The notes beneath the pieces were generated by a model that saw only the letters and a list, made by a program, of their open reading frames with translations, was not told where the DNA came from and ran no database searches. A program made the position numbers and the translations under genes. Source: an uncultured Serinicoccus sp. (GTDB lineage Bacteria > Actinomycetota > Actinomycetes > Actinomycetales > Dermatophilaceae). From it: DNA of 64,000 nt. The stretch spans positions 124,001 to 188,000 of the forward strand of contig NZ_CANKYH010000006.1 in assembly GCF_947487915.1 (NCBI RefSeq). Reading direction: 5' to 3'. This document shows, in pieces, positions 25,531-36,133 of this stretch (position 1 is the stretch's first letter; the number at the start of each line of letters is the position of its first letter).

Positions 25531-26226
25531 GTGCGTGTCGTGATCGCCCGGTGCTCGGTGGACTACCACGGAGCCCTCGAAGCCCACCTGCCCCTCGCCA
25601 CCCGCCTGCTCATGGTCAAGGCCGACGGGTCGGTGCTCGTCCACTCCGACGGCGGGTCCTACAAGCCGCTGAACTGGATGGCCCCTCCCTGCTCGATGGC
25701 GCAGACCGACCCGGACGAGGTGGAGGCGCAGCAGGGCGTCACCCAGGTGTGGCAGGTCTCGCACGGCAAGCGCGAGGACACCCTGCGGGTGAAGATCCAC
25801 GAGGTGCTCTCCGACACCAGCCACGACCTCGGCGTCGACCCGGGGCTGGTCAAGGACGGCGTCGAGGCCCAGCTGCAGGCGCTGCTGGCCGAGCACATCA
25901 CCACCCTGGGCGAGGACTGGACGCTGCTGCGCCGGGAGTTCCCCACCGCCATCGGCCCGGTGGACATCCTGTGCCGGGACGCGGCCGGCACGACGGTGGC
26001 CGTGGAGATCAAGCGGCGCGGCGACATCGACGGCGTCGAGCAGCTGACCCGCTACCTCGAGCTGCTCAACCGCGACCCCCACCTCTCCCCGGTGCAGGGC
26101 GTCTTCGCCGCCCAGCTCATCAAGCCGCAGGCCAGGGTCCTCGCCACCGACCGCGGGATCCGCTGCGTCACGCTCGACTACGAGGCGCTGCGCGGCATCG
26201 ACGACGCGGAGGCGCGGCTCTTCTGA
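25531..26226 (+). CDS. nucS: Mismatch-specific endonuclease NucS/EndoMS
   Basis: A 231-residue endonuclease that cuts both strands at mismatches and supplies the non-canonical mismatch repair of actinobacteria, which lack MutS/MutL; it works with the beta clamp. N-terminal DNA-binding/dimerisation domain ([12 protein letters not shown]), C-terminal RecB-like nuclease with Asp145 (GPVDILCRD), Glu159 and Lys161 (VAVEIKRRG). Length as expected. GTG 25531 gives the usual N-terminus [12 protein letters not shown]. It is followed after 15 nt by a glycosyltransferase gene. Confidence 0.96.
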   Translation: MRVVIARCSVDYHGALEAHLPLATRLLMVKADGSVLVHSDGGSYKPLNWMAPPCSMAQTDPDEVEAQQGVTQVWQVSHGKREDTLRVKIHEVLSDTSHDLGVDPGLVKDGVEAQLQALLAEHITTLGEDWTLLRREFPTAIGPVDILCRDAAGTTVAVEIKRRGDIDGVEQLTRYLELLNRDPHLSPVQGVFAAQLIKPQARVLATDRGIRCVTLDYEALRGIDDAEARLF

Positions 26227-26228
26227 GC

Positions 26229-26234
26229 TAGCGT
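26229..26234 (+). promoter_or_regulatory. -10 element of the GT2 gene (leaderless)
   Basis: TAGCGT lies 7 nt before ATG 26242, so the GT2-gtrA pair may have its own promoter besides nucS read-through. Confidence 0.45.
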
Positions 26235-26241
26235 GACCGCC

Positions 26242-27228
26242 ATGACCGCCCTGTCCGTCGTGGTCCCGTGCTTCAACGAGCAGGGCACCCTCGCCGAGCT
26301 GCACGCCCGTCTGGGCGCCGTGGCGGACGAGCTGGGCGTCGGCGACTCCCTGGAGCTGGTGCTCGTCGACGACGGCTCGACCGACGACACCCTGCAGGTG
26401 GCCCGCACGTTGGCCGCGCAGGACCCCCGGGTCGTCGTGCTGCGGCTGTCCCGCAACTTCGGCAAGGAGGCGGCCATGCTCGCCGGCCTCCGGCACGCGG
26501 GCGGGCGCAGCGTGGCGATCATGGACGCCGACCTGCAGCACCCCCCGGAGCTGCTGACCTCGATGTACACCCTGCTGCGGACCACCGAGGTCGAGCAGGT
26601 CGTGGCCCGCCGCGACCGCGCCGACGACCCCTTCGTCCGGTCCCAGCTCTCCCGGCTCTACTACCGGCTGGTCAACGGCCTCATCGAGACGGTCCGCATC
26701 CAGGACGGCGTGGGCGACTTCCGGGTCCTGAGCCGGCCGGTCCTCGACGCCCTGCTGGCGCTGCCCGAGCGCAACCGCTTCTCCAAGGGCCTGTTCTCCT
26801 GGGTCGGCTTCCCCACGGGCACGGTCAGCTACCGCAACGTGCAGCGCGGCAGCGGGCACTCCGGCTGGACGCTGCGCTCCCTGCTCAACTACGGCATCGA
26901 CGGGGCGCTCGCCTTCAACACCCGCCCCCTGCGTCTGCTCATGCACCTGGGCGGCTGGGCGGTGCTCGCCGCCTTGGGCTACCTGCTGTGGCTGCTCGTC
27001 GGCTACCTCCTGCACGGGGTCACCCAGCCGGGCTACATCACCACCATCGCGGTCATCACCGGGCTGTCCGGCGTGCAGCTGCTCGCCGTCGGCGTCATGG
27101 GCGAGTACGTCGGGCGGATCTACCAGGAGGTCAAGGCGCGACCCAGCTACCTCGTCCACGAGGTGATCCGGGGTGGCGAGGGGGACGGACCTGGTCCCGA
27201 GGGGACCGGGGCCGCCGGAGCGCGATGA
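26242..27228 (+). CDS. Glycosyltransferase family 2 (polyprenyl-phosphate sugar transferase type)
   Basis: A 328-residue GT-A enzyme with a membrane anchor, resembling GtrB/DpmA proteins that load a sugar on polyprenyl phosphate. VVVPCFNEQGTL begins the nucleotide-binding fold, LVLVDDGSTDDT and MDADLQHPPEL carry the metal-binding Asp residues, and GDFRVLSR is typical. Two transmembrane helices follow at about 235-300. It overlaps gtrA by ATGA, which strengthens the GtrA/GtrB reading. ATG 26242 chosen from the leaderless -10. Confidence 0.88.
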   Translation: MTALSVVVPCFNEQGTLAELHARLGAVADELGVGDSLELVLVDDGSTDDTLQVARTLAAQDPRVVVLRLSRNFGKEAAMLAGLRHAGGRSVAIMDADLQHPPELLTSMYTLLRTTEVEQVVARRDRADDPFVRSQLSRLYYRLVNGLIETVRIQDGVGDFRVLSRPVLDALLALPERNRFSKGLFSWVGFPTGTVSYRNVQRGSGHSGWTLRSLLNYGIDGALAFNTRPLRLLMHLGGWAVLAALGYLLWLLVGYLLHGVTQPGYITTIAVITGLSGVQLLAVGVMGEYVGRIYQEVKARPSYLVHEVIRGGEGDGPGPEGTGAAGAR

Positions 27229-27608
27229 GGAGCCTGCTGCGCTTCGTCGTCGTCGGGGTGGCCAACACGGCCGTCTACTACCTCCTCTACCGCCTTCTGC
27301 TGCTCGGTATGCCGTACGTCCCGGCCCACCTGCTCGCGTGGTCCGGGGCGGTCGTCTTCTCCTTCTTCGCCAACAGCCTGTTCACCTTCGGGGTGCGGCC
27401 GACCTGGCGGCGCTTCCTCGCCTACCCGGCCACCACGCTGGTCAACCTCGCCTTCACGACGGTCGGCTCGGTGCTCCTCGTCGAGGCGGCCGGCCTGGAC
27501 GAGCGCTACGCGACCCTCCTCATGGGCATCGCCGCCGTGCCGGTGACCTTCCTGCTCACCCGCACCGTCCTCACCGCCGGTCGGGAGCCTGCTCCGCCGC
27601 GCGGGTGA
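27225..27608 (+). CDS. GtrA family membrane protein
   Basis: A 127-residue protein with four transmembrane segments (RFVVVGVANTAVYYLLYRLLL, AWSGAVVFSFFANSLFTF and two more), a full-length GtrA domain. GtrA proteins are thought to help flip or present polyprenyl-linked sugars for cell-envelope glycosylation. It starts inside the stop of the GT2 gene. Its last 38 bp overlap the 3' end of the convergent DUF6056-like gene. Confidence 0.87.
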   Translation: MRSLLRFVVVGVANTAVYYLLYRLLLLGMPYVPAHLLAWSGAVVFSFFANSLFTFGVRPTWRRFLAYPATTLVNLAFTTVGSVLLVEAAGLDERYATLLMGIAAVPVTFLLTRTVLTAGREPAPPRG

Positions 27609-29217
27609 GGGTGCGCTGCCACGTCGTCTCGCACCCGGTCGTGGTGTCGGTGGTGCGGTCCTCGCGCCGCTCGACGTCGGTGAGCACCACCCCGTCGGGG
27701 AGGTCGTAGAAGAGCCGCAGGTCGCAGGCGTAGCGCAGGAGGTAGAAGGCGCGGCGGTAGGCATACCCCTCCTCGGGCAGCTCCGGGACGACCACCTCCC
27801 CGGCCCCCGCGGTGCGCGCGGCCTCCACCTGGGCGACGAAGGCGTCGTAGGCGGCGGCGTTGCGCGCGGCGCGCGGCGAGGTGACCGCCACGTAGCCGGT
27901 CGCGGCGACGAGGGTGGCGGCCAGGGCGGCCGCAGTGAGCACGCGGCCCGCCCGCGCCTGCCGCGGGCCCCCGCCGGCGAGCGCGCCGAGGACCAGGCGC
28001 AGGGCGCAGGCCACCGCGAGGACGAGCGCCGTGACCGGCAGGAAGAAGGCGCGCTGCCCGCAGACGGAGGCCACGATCGGCACCCCGGCGGACACGACAC
28101 CCGCCGCGGTGAGCGCCAGCACGGGGTATGCCGCGACGGCCCCCCACGCGTCCACGACCAGGACGAGCACGCCCACCACGAGCACCACCGCCGCGGCGAC
28201 GACGGCGAGGGCCAGCAGGGTGGCCGGGACGGCCGTGTCGGCGTCCGCGCACAGGTCGGCCAGGCGCGGCCACCGGCGGCGGGCGAGCAGGAGCAGGGCC
28301 CAGGAGGCCGCGCCCGCCACCAGGGCGCCCCGTCGGGGTGCCCGGCCGGACAGCCGCACCGCGACCACCGCCAGGACCCCGAGGGCCAGCCACCACCCGA
28401 GGGTGAGCGAGGCGAACATCAGGGTGGTGCGGGACAGCGCCTGCAGCAGCGGCAGGGCGAGGTCCTCCTCGCCGGTGCGGCGCCACAGACCGGGGGCCGT
28501 GGCCAGCACGAGGAAGCCCAGCACGGAGGCTCCGACGGCGGCCCAGGTGGACCGGGAGCGCCCGCGGGCCGGTCGCCGCAGGGCGAGCGCGAGCACGGTG
28601 ACCACGAGGGTGGCCACGGCGGACACCTCGTGCCCGACGTGGGCATACACCACGACGGGCAGGACCAGCCAGGTCACCCGGGGCGGGAGGGCTCCGCTGA
28701 CAGCCGCGCCGGCGACGAGGAAGGCGAGCGTGGCGAGCGGGTAGTTCGCCATCCCGGACACCCAGAGCAGGCCCTCGCCGGTGAGCCAGGAGTGCGCCTG
28801 GACGGCGAGGAACGGCACGCCCAGCCCGAGCACCGCCCAGACCAGCGGCCGGGTCCGGTGCGAGCCGGCCATCCGCAGCCACGGCCAGGTCGCGAGCCCG
28901 GACAGCACCATGATCGCCACCCCGACGACCAGTGCCCCGGGCCGCCCGCCGAGCAGGATGAGCCGGGCGGCGGCGTCCGCGGCCCGGCCGTTGCGGTAGG
29001 TGTAGTCCAACTGCCAGGTCGCGAGCCAGCCCCGCAGGGTGGCGGCGTCCCCCGGCTGGTCCCCCGCCATGGCGTGCAGCCAGTCGTCGCCGTGCGGGAA
29101 GCCGTGCCGCAGCACGAGCCCCCAGCCCACGGCCGCCAGGGCCACTCCGAGGACCAGCACCAGCGCCGCGGACCGACGCGGGGTGGCCGGTCGGGGCCGG
29201 GCGGCGGCGTTCATCAC
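27571..29217 (-). CDS. Multi-pass membrane protein, DUF6056/GT-C-like
   Basis: A 548-residue integral membrane protein with about ten to twelve hydrophobic segments. An early extracytoplasmic loop carries GFPHGDDWLHA, an acidic motif similar in place to the catalytic Asp of GT-C glycosyltransferases, followed by YTYRNGRAADA. The C-terminal 110 residues form a soluble domain. Together with the convergent GT2-gtrA pair this suggests a role in decorating an envelope glycan, but no substrate can be named. Start is GTG 29217 or ATG 29214. The gene end overlaps gtrA by 38 bp. Confidence 0.68.
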   Translation of the reverse strand: MMNAAARPRPATPRRSAALVLVLGVALAAVGWGLVLRHGFPHGDDWLHAMAGDQPGDAATLRGWLATWQLDYTYRNGRAADAAARLILLGGRPGALVVGVAIMVLSGLATWPWLRMAGSHRTRPLVWAVLGLGVPFLAVQAHSWLTGEGLLWVSGMANYPLATLAFLVAGAAVSGALPPRVTWLVLPVVVYAHVGHEVSAVATLVVTVLALALRRPARGRSRSTWAAVGASVLGFLVLATAPGLWRRTGEEDLALPLLQALSRTTLMFASLTLGWWLALGVLAVVAVRLSGRAPRRGALVAGAASWALLLLARRRWPRLADLCADADTAVPATLLALAVVAAAVVLVVGVLVLVVDAWGAVAAYPVLALTAAGVVSAGVPIVASVCGQRAFFLPVTALVLAVACALRLVLGALAGGGPRQARAGRVLTAAALAATLVAATGYVAVTSPRAARNAAAYDAFVAQVEAARTAGAGEVVVPELPEEGYAYRRAFYLLRYACDLRLFYDLPDGVVLTDVERREDRTTDTTTGCETTWQRTLTRAAEQAPDRR

Positions 29218-29285
29218 CAGGACACGATGCCAGAGCCGCAGGCCGGCTCGTGCCTCCGGGCGGGCCGCTGCGGCAGAATCGTCCC

Positions 29286-30812
29286 GTGACCCGCTCCGCC
29301 GCCATCGCCGCGCCCAACACCTACGCCACGGAGGCGGCCGCCCAGGCCCTGTCGGCAGGGGGCAACGCGCTGGACGCCGCGGTGGCCGCCATGCTCACCG
29401 CCACCGTCACCGAGCCCGGGGTCGTCTCCACCCTGGGCGGGTGCTTCGTCAACGTCTGGGCACCCGGGGAGGAGCCGCTCGTCATCGACGGCAACGTCGA
29501 GATGCCGGGCCGGGGCATGAGCGCCGACCGCCGCGGGGAGGGTCTCATCGAGGCCGCCTCGGACTACGGCGGCGGCATGGTGACCTACGTGGGGCCGGGG
29601 TCGGTCGCCACCCCCGGGATGCTGGCCGCGATGGGCTGGGCCCACCAGCGCTACGGGCGGGCGCCGTGGGCCGAGCTGCTGCAGCCCGCCGCGGACGTCG
29701 CCCGGGCGGGCTACCCCCTCAGCCGCACCGCGCAGTCCTACCTCGTCCTGGTCACCGACACCATCCTGGCGTGGGACCCGGCCACCCGGGCGCTGCTCAC
29801 CGTCGACGGCGCCGCCCCGGCCGTCGGCCACCGCGTCGTCGACCCGGTGCTGGCCGACACCCTCGAGCACATCGGGGCACAGGGGGCCGGCACGGCCTAC
29901 CACGGCGACGTCGCGCGGGCGATCGACGCCGACATGCGCGCCCGCGGCGGGCTGCTCTCGCTGGTCGACCTGGAGGCCTACCAGCCGGTCGTGCGGCGGG
30001 CGCTGCGCAGCAACCTGGGCCCCTGGGACCTCGCCTGCAACCCTCCGCCCTCCATCGGCGGCCCGGTGCTCACCGCGCTGCTGCGCCTGCTCGGGGCCAT
30101 CGACGGGCCGATCGACCCGGCGCAGGCGGCGCTGGTGATGAGGGAGGTGCTCGACATCCGCCTCGACCGGATCGACACCGCGCACGACCTCGAGGCGGCC
30201 GGCGCCGAGCTGCTGCAGACGCTGCACCACATCGGCTCGACCGGACTGCCGACCTCCCCCTCGACCGCGCACGTCTCGGTCGTCGACGCCGACGGCCTGG
30301 CGTGCGCGCTCACCGCGTCGGCGGGCTACGGCTCGGGGATGACCATCGCCGGCACCGGCCTGGTGGCCAACAACTCCCTCGGCGAGCTGGAGCTCAACCG
30401 GCACGGGCTGCACGCCCTCGCGCCGGGCACCCGGCTGGCCTCCAACATGGCGCCGACCACGGCCCGCCGGGAGGACGGTGCGGTGCTGGCGATCGGCACA
30501 CCAGGGGCCGACCGCATCACCACCGCGCTGGCGCAGGTGCTCACCCACCTGGCCCGGCACGGCGAGGACCTGCAGACGGCGGTGGACCAGCCGCGCATGC
30601 ACCCGCGCCGGCTCGAGGACGGCACCACCCGCATCGACCACGAGCAGGACGCGCAGATCGCGGCGAGCCTGGACGCCGCCGGGCTGGCGCGGCACGAGCA
30701 CCCGCCGAGCTCGATGTACTTCGGCGGGGTCGGCGCGGCCCTGCGCGCCCCGGACGGCGTCCTCGAGGCGGCGGCGGACGCCCGCCGGGTGGCGGCCACG
30801 CTGGTCGCCTGA
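29286..30812 (+). CDS. Gamma-glutamyltransferase family protein
   Basis: A 508-residue Ntn-hydrolase. Self-processing at Thr327 (TSPSTAHVSVVDADG) would give large and small subunits; GYGSGMTIAGTGLVANN and PTTARREDG correspond to the gamma-glutamyl-binding region. No signal peptide, so a cytosolic member; these may act on glutathione-like or other gamma-glutamyl compounds, and the exact substrate is unknown. GTG 29286 is preceded by CAGAAT at 6 nt, close to the leaderless pattern. Homology starts at AIAAPNTYATEAAAQAL. Confidence 0.88.
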   Translation: MTRSAAIAAPNTYATEAAAQALSAGGNALDAAVAAMLTATVTEPGVVSTLGGCFVNVWAPGEEPLVIDGNVEMPGRGMSADRRGEGLIEAASDYGGGMVTYVGPGSVATPGMLAAMGWAHQRYGRAPWAELLQPAADVARAGYPLSRTAQSYLVLVTDTILAWDPATRALLTVDGAAPAVGHRVVDPVLADTLEHIGAQGAGTAYHGDVARAIDADMRARGGLLSLVDLEAYQPVVRRALRSNLGPWDLACNPPPSIGGPVLTALLRLLGAIDGPIDPAQAALVMREVLDIRLDRIDTAHDLEAAGAELLQTLHHIGSTGLPTSPSTAHVSVVDADGLACALTASAGYGSGMTIAGTGLVANNSLGELELNRHGLHALAPGTRLASNMAPTTARREDGAVLAIGTPGADRITTALAQVLTHLARHGEDLQTAVDQPRMHPRRLEDGTTRIDHEQDAQIAASLDAAGLARHEHPPSSMYFGGVGAALRAPDGVLEAAADARRVAATLVA

Positions 30813-30846
30813 GCAGCCGCCGCCCGCGCATGGCAGCATGCAGGAC

Positions 30847-31473
30847 ATGGTGAACCTCACGCGGATCTACACCCGGACCGGCGACGACGGCAGCACCGCC
30901 CTGGGCGACAACGGCCGGACCCGCAAGACGGACACCCGGCTGGCGGCCTACGCCGACACCGACGAGACCAACGCGGTGATCGGGGTGGCCGTGGCCGGAG
31001 GCAACCTCCCCGTCGAGGTGCAGGACACGCTGGCCCGCATCCAGAACGACCTCTTCGACGTCGGGGCGGACCTGTGCATGCCGCTGCGGGCGAGCTACGA
31101 GTGGGAGCCGCTGCGGGTGAAGTCCGCCTGGGTGGAGGAGCTGGAGGCCGACTGCGACCGCTTCAACGCCGACCTGCCGGCCCTGCGCTCGTTCATCCTG
31201 CCCGGGGGCACCCCCGCCGCCGCCCTGCTGCACCAGGCGCGCACGGTCGCCCGGCGGGCCGAGCGCTCGACCTGGGCCGCCCTGGAGGAGTATGGCGACC
31301 AGCCGGCCGACGAGGGCGCGGACAAGGGCGTGGGCGGGGTCAACCCGCTCACCGCGACCTATCTCAACCGGCTCTCCGACCTGCTGTTCATCCTGGCCCG
31401 GGTCGCCGGTCGCGCCGGCGAGGGCGACGTGCTCTGGCAGCCCGGTGGCGGCCGGGAGCAGCCCTCGCGCTGA
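30847..31473 (+). CDS. Cob(I)yrinic acid a,c-diamide adenosyltransferase, PduO type
   Basis: A 208-residue enzyme that adenosylates cob(I)alamin to make adenosylcobalamin, the cofactor of methylmalonyl-CoA mutase; this fits the methylmalonyl-CoA epimerase in the same window. Trimeric helical bundle with ATP-binding N-terminus IYTRTGDDGSTALGDN and the SFILPGGT and RLSDLLFILAR signatures. The segment GDQPADEGADKGVGGVNP is a flexible insertion near the C-terminus. ATG 30847 is preferred to 30838 because CAGCAT stands 7 nt before it. It corresponds to Rv1314c in mycobacteria. Confidence 0.93.
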   Translation: MVNLTRIYTRTGDDGSTALGDNGRTRKTDTRLAAYADTDETNAVIGVAVAGGNLPVEVQDTLARIQNDLFDVGADLCMPLRASYEWEPLRVKSAWVEELEADCDRFNADLPALRSFILPGGTPAAALLHQARTVARRAERSTWAALEEYGDQPADEGADKGVGGVNPLTATYLNRLSDLLFILARVAGRAGEGDVLWQPGGGREQPSR

Positions 31474-31497
31474 GGCGGACCCGCCCAGCGGGGCCGG

Positions 31498-31929
31498 TCA
31501 GGCGACGTGGGAGTTCCAGCCGGGCGGCACGGCCTCGACCCAGGAGCGCAGGGCCGTGTAGTGCTGCTCCCCCAGCGCCAGCTCGAACCGCGCGGTGCCG
31601 TAGCTCACCGGCACCCGGATGAGGGCGGCCCCGCCCAGGGCGTCGGCGTCGTCGGTGTCGAGCGGACCGGCCACTCCCAGGTCGAGGTTGCCCCGCATCC
31701 ACGGACCGACGGACGGACCGCCTCGTCCCCGCAGGGAGAGACGGTCCTCGGTGAAGCGCAGGGTGCCCCGGCGCCAGGGGCGCTCGGCGTCCCGGTAGGC
31801 CGCGGGCATCGGCGGGCACATGCTCCCGCGCTCCCCGGCGATCCGGAAGGAGAGCAGCCCGAGGCCCAGGATGACCAGGGCCCCGACCAGAGCCATGAGC
31901 ACCAGGACGATGGCACCGGCGCCGGTCAT
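31498..31929 (-). CDS. DUF2550 membrane-anchored protein following atpC
   Basis: A 143-residue protein with one N-terminal transmembrane helix (AIVLVLMALVGALVILGLGLL) and a soluble DUF2550 domain (WRRGTLRFTEDRLSLR, RFELALGEQHYTALRSWVE). Function unknown. Its place directly after atpC, with 17 nt between, is conserved in actinobacteria (Rv1312), suggesting an accessory role for ATP synthase or mere co-transcription. Confidence 0.82.
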   Translation of the reverse strand: MTGAGAIVLVLMALVGALVILGLGLLSFRIAGERGSMCPPMPAAYRDAERPWRRGTLRFTEDRLSLRGRGGPSVGPWMRGNLDLGVAGPLDTDDADALGGAALIRVPVSYGTARFELALGEQHYTALRSWVEAVPPGWNSHVA

Positions 31930-31946
31930 GAACGGTGGCGTGCCCG

Positions 31947-32228
31947 TCAGCCGGCGGCGGGGGCGGACAGCGACCCGGCGTCGACCCGGTCGGCCACCAC
32001 GACGACCTTGTCCTCGTCGACGGAGAGGAAGCCCCCGTCGATGGTGACCGCCTGCGGCGTGCCCCCCGTGTGGATGGTGACGTCCCCCTCGACGAGCACC
32101 GCGAGGACCGGCGTGTGACCGGGCAGGATGCCCAGGTCACCGTCGATGCTGCGGGCGCTCACCATGGAAGCCTCGCCCTCCCAGACCTTGCGGTCCGCGG
32201 CGACCAGCTCGACCTGCAGTGCACTCAC
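31947..32228 (-). CDS. atpC: ATP synthase F1 subunit epsilon
   Basis: A 93-residue epsilon subunit of the central stalk. The beta-sandwich domain is present (LQVELVAADRKVWEGEASMV, DGDLGILPGHTPVLAVL). It is short: the C-terminal helical hairpin that inhibits hydrolysis in longer bacterial epsilon subunits is essentially absent, ending VDAGSLSAPAAG. GTG start with AAGGGA a few nt upstream. It is separated from atpD by an NCS2 permease gene and a strong hairpin, and starts 22 nt after the permease stop. Confidence 0.93.
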   Translation of the reverse strand: MSALQVELVAADRKVWEGEASMVSARSIDGDLGILPGHTPVLAVLVEGDVTIHTGGTPQAVTIDGGFLSVDEDKVVVVADRVDAGSLSAPAAG

Positions 32229-32250
32229 GAGATGTCCCTTCGATGACGGT

Positions 32251-33576
32251 TCAAGGATCGAGTCTACCGGCCCGCCCGGAGGACCCGGAACGCGACCGGT
32301 CGCGCTCCGCCGGGGCGACCTCGACCGCCCCGGTGCGGCGGTTGAGCGCCGACATGCCGTGGTAGACGAGCAGCGCCGCGCCGGTGCCGAGGGCGATCCC
32401 CTCGAAGCTCAGCGCGCCCGCGTCCCACGTGTAGTTGGCGATGCCCACGATCAGCGCCACCGCGGCGGTCGCCAGGTTGATGGGGTTGCCGAAGTCGACC
32501 CGGTGCTCGACCCAGATGCGGACGCCCAGGACCCCGATCATGCCGTAGAGCACGGTGGCGGCGCCGCCGAGCACCCCGGCCGGCACGGTCTGGATGAGGG
32601 CCCCGAACTTCGGCAGGAAGGCCAGGGCCACCGCCGTGAGGGCGGCGACCCAGTAGGCCGCGGTGGAGTAGACCCGGGTGGCGGCCATCACCCCGATGTT
32701 CTCGGCGTAGGTCGTCGTGCCCGAGCCACCGCCCGCCCCGGCCAGCGTGGTCGCCAGGCCGTCCGAGAGCAGCGTGCGGCCGAGCAGATGGTCCAGGGCG
32801 TCCGCGGACTCCCCGGTCATCTGCGCCACCGACTTCACGTGCCCGATGTTCTCCGCCACGAGCACGAGCACGACGGGCAGGAAGAGCCCGACGACGCCGA
32901 GGTGGAACTCGGGTGCCATGAGCGGGGGCGCCCCCAGCCACCCCGCCTCGGTGACGACCGCCAGGTCGACCTCGCCGCGGACCAGCGCCACGGCATACCC
33001 GACGAGCACGCCGAGCAGGATCGACAGCCGGCCCAGCAGCCCGCGGAAGAGCACGGTGCAGAGCAGGATCGCGGCGAGCGTGGCGAGGGCGGTGACCGGT
33101 GCCTGCTCGACGTTGCCCCACGCCGCCGGCGCGAGGTTGAGGCCGATGAGCGCCACGATCGCCCCGGTCACGGTGGGAGGCATGAGGCGGGCGATCCAGC
33201 CGTGCCCGACGAGCTGCACCAGGACCCCCACCAGGGCCAGCCCGACCCCGGCGATCACCACCCCGCCGAGCGCCCCTGCCGGCCCGTGCTCGGCCTGTGC
33301 CGCGGCGATGGGCGCCAGGAAGGCGAAGCTGGACCCCAGGTAGGACGGCACCTGGTTACGGGTGAGCACCAGGAACAGGACCGTCCCCAGCCCGCTGAAG
33401 AGCAGCGTGGTGCTGGGCGGGAAGCCGGTGATGAGCGGGACAAGGAAGGTCGCGCCGAACATCGCGACGACGTGCTGCATGCCGATCCCGATGGTCGGCA
33501 CCCACGCGAGCCGCTCCCCGGGCCCGACGACCTCCCCCGGCGTGATGCGGGTGCCGTCTCCGTGCACGATCCACAT
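32251..33576 (-). CDS. NCS2 family nucleobase permease (uracil-xanthine type) inside the atp operon
   Basis: A 441-residue transporter with about 12-14 transmembrane segments. Family motifs include GIGMQHVVAMFGATFLVPL, the Q/E/P substrate region LVLVAENIGHVKSVAQMTG and GSGTTTYAENIGVMAATRVYS. The latter resembles UraA/RutG uracil carriers more than xanthine carriers. ATG 33576 has GAGGAG 8 nt upstream; 12 further residues upstream are open but lack support. It lies between atpD and atpC in the same orientation, an atypical place; the atp genes are normally contiguous. Confidence 0.9.
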   Translation of the reverse strand: MWIVHGDGTRITPGEVVGPGERLAWVPTIGIGMQHVVAMFGATFLVPLITGFPPSTTLLFSGLGTVLFLVLTRNQVPSYLGSSFAFLAPIAAAQAEHGPAGALGGVVIAGVGLALVGVLVQLVGHGWIARLMPPTVTGAIVALIGLNLAPAAWGNVEQAPVTALATLAAILLCTVLFRGLLGRLSILLGVLVGYAVALVRGEVDLAVVTEAGWLGAPPLMAPEFHLGVVGLFLPVVLVLVAENIGHVKSVAQMTGESADALDHLLGRTLLSDGLATTLAGAGGGSGTTTYAENIGVMAATRVYSTAAYWVAALTAVALAFLPKFGALIQTVPAGVLGGAATVLYGMIGVLGVRIWVEHRVDFGNPINLATAAVALIVGIANYTWDAGALSFEGIALGTGAALLVYHGMSALNRRTGAVEVAPAERDRSRSGSSGRAGRLDP

Positions 33577-33644
33577 GGCTGGTCTCCTCGCTGGTCTGGC
33601 TGGTCTCTGCACCGGGCGCGTCGTCGGGACGCACCGGGCGCAGT

Positions 33645-33682
33645 CAGGCCCCGGTGCCCGCGGATGCGGGTGCCGGGGCCTG
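33645..33682 (-). terminator. Strong hairpin immediately after atpD
   Basis: Arms 33645-33661 and 33666-33682 pair over 17 bp around a 4-nt loop; the two central positions are U-G and G-U wobbles in RNA. It begins 19 nt after the atpD stop. It could end or attenuate transcription of the eight-subunit operon before the permease and atpC. Confidence 0.65.
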
Positions 33683-33701
33683 GCTCAGGCGACGGGCGTG
33701 C

Positions 33702-36075
<2,374 letters not shown>

Positions 36076-36133
36076 ATCTCGCCTCTCTCGTTGGCTCTGG
36101 TGGTCGGTCGGATCGCTGGGGTATGCCCTGCGC

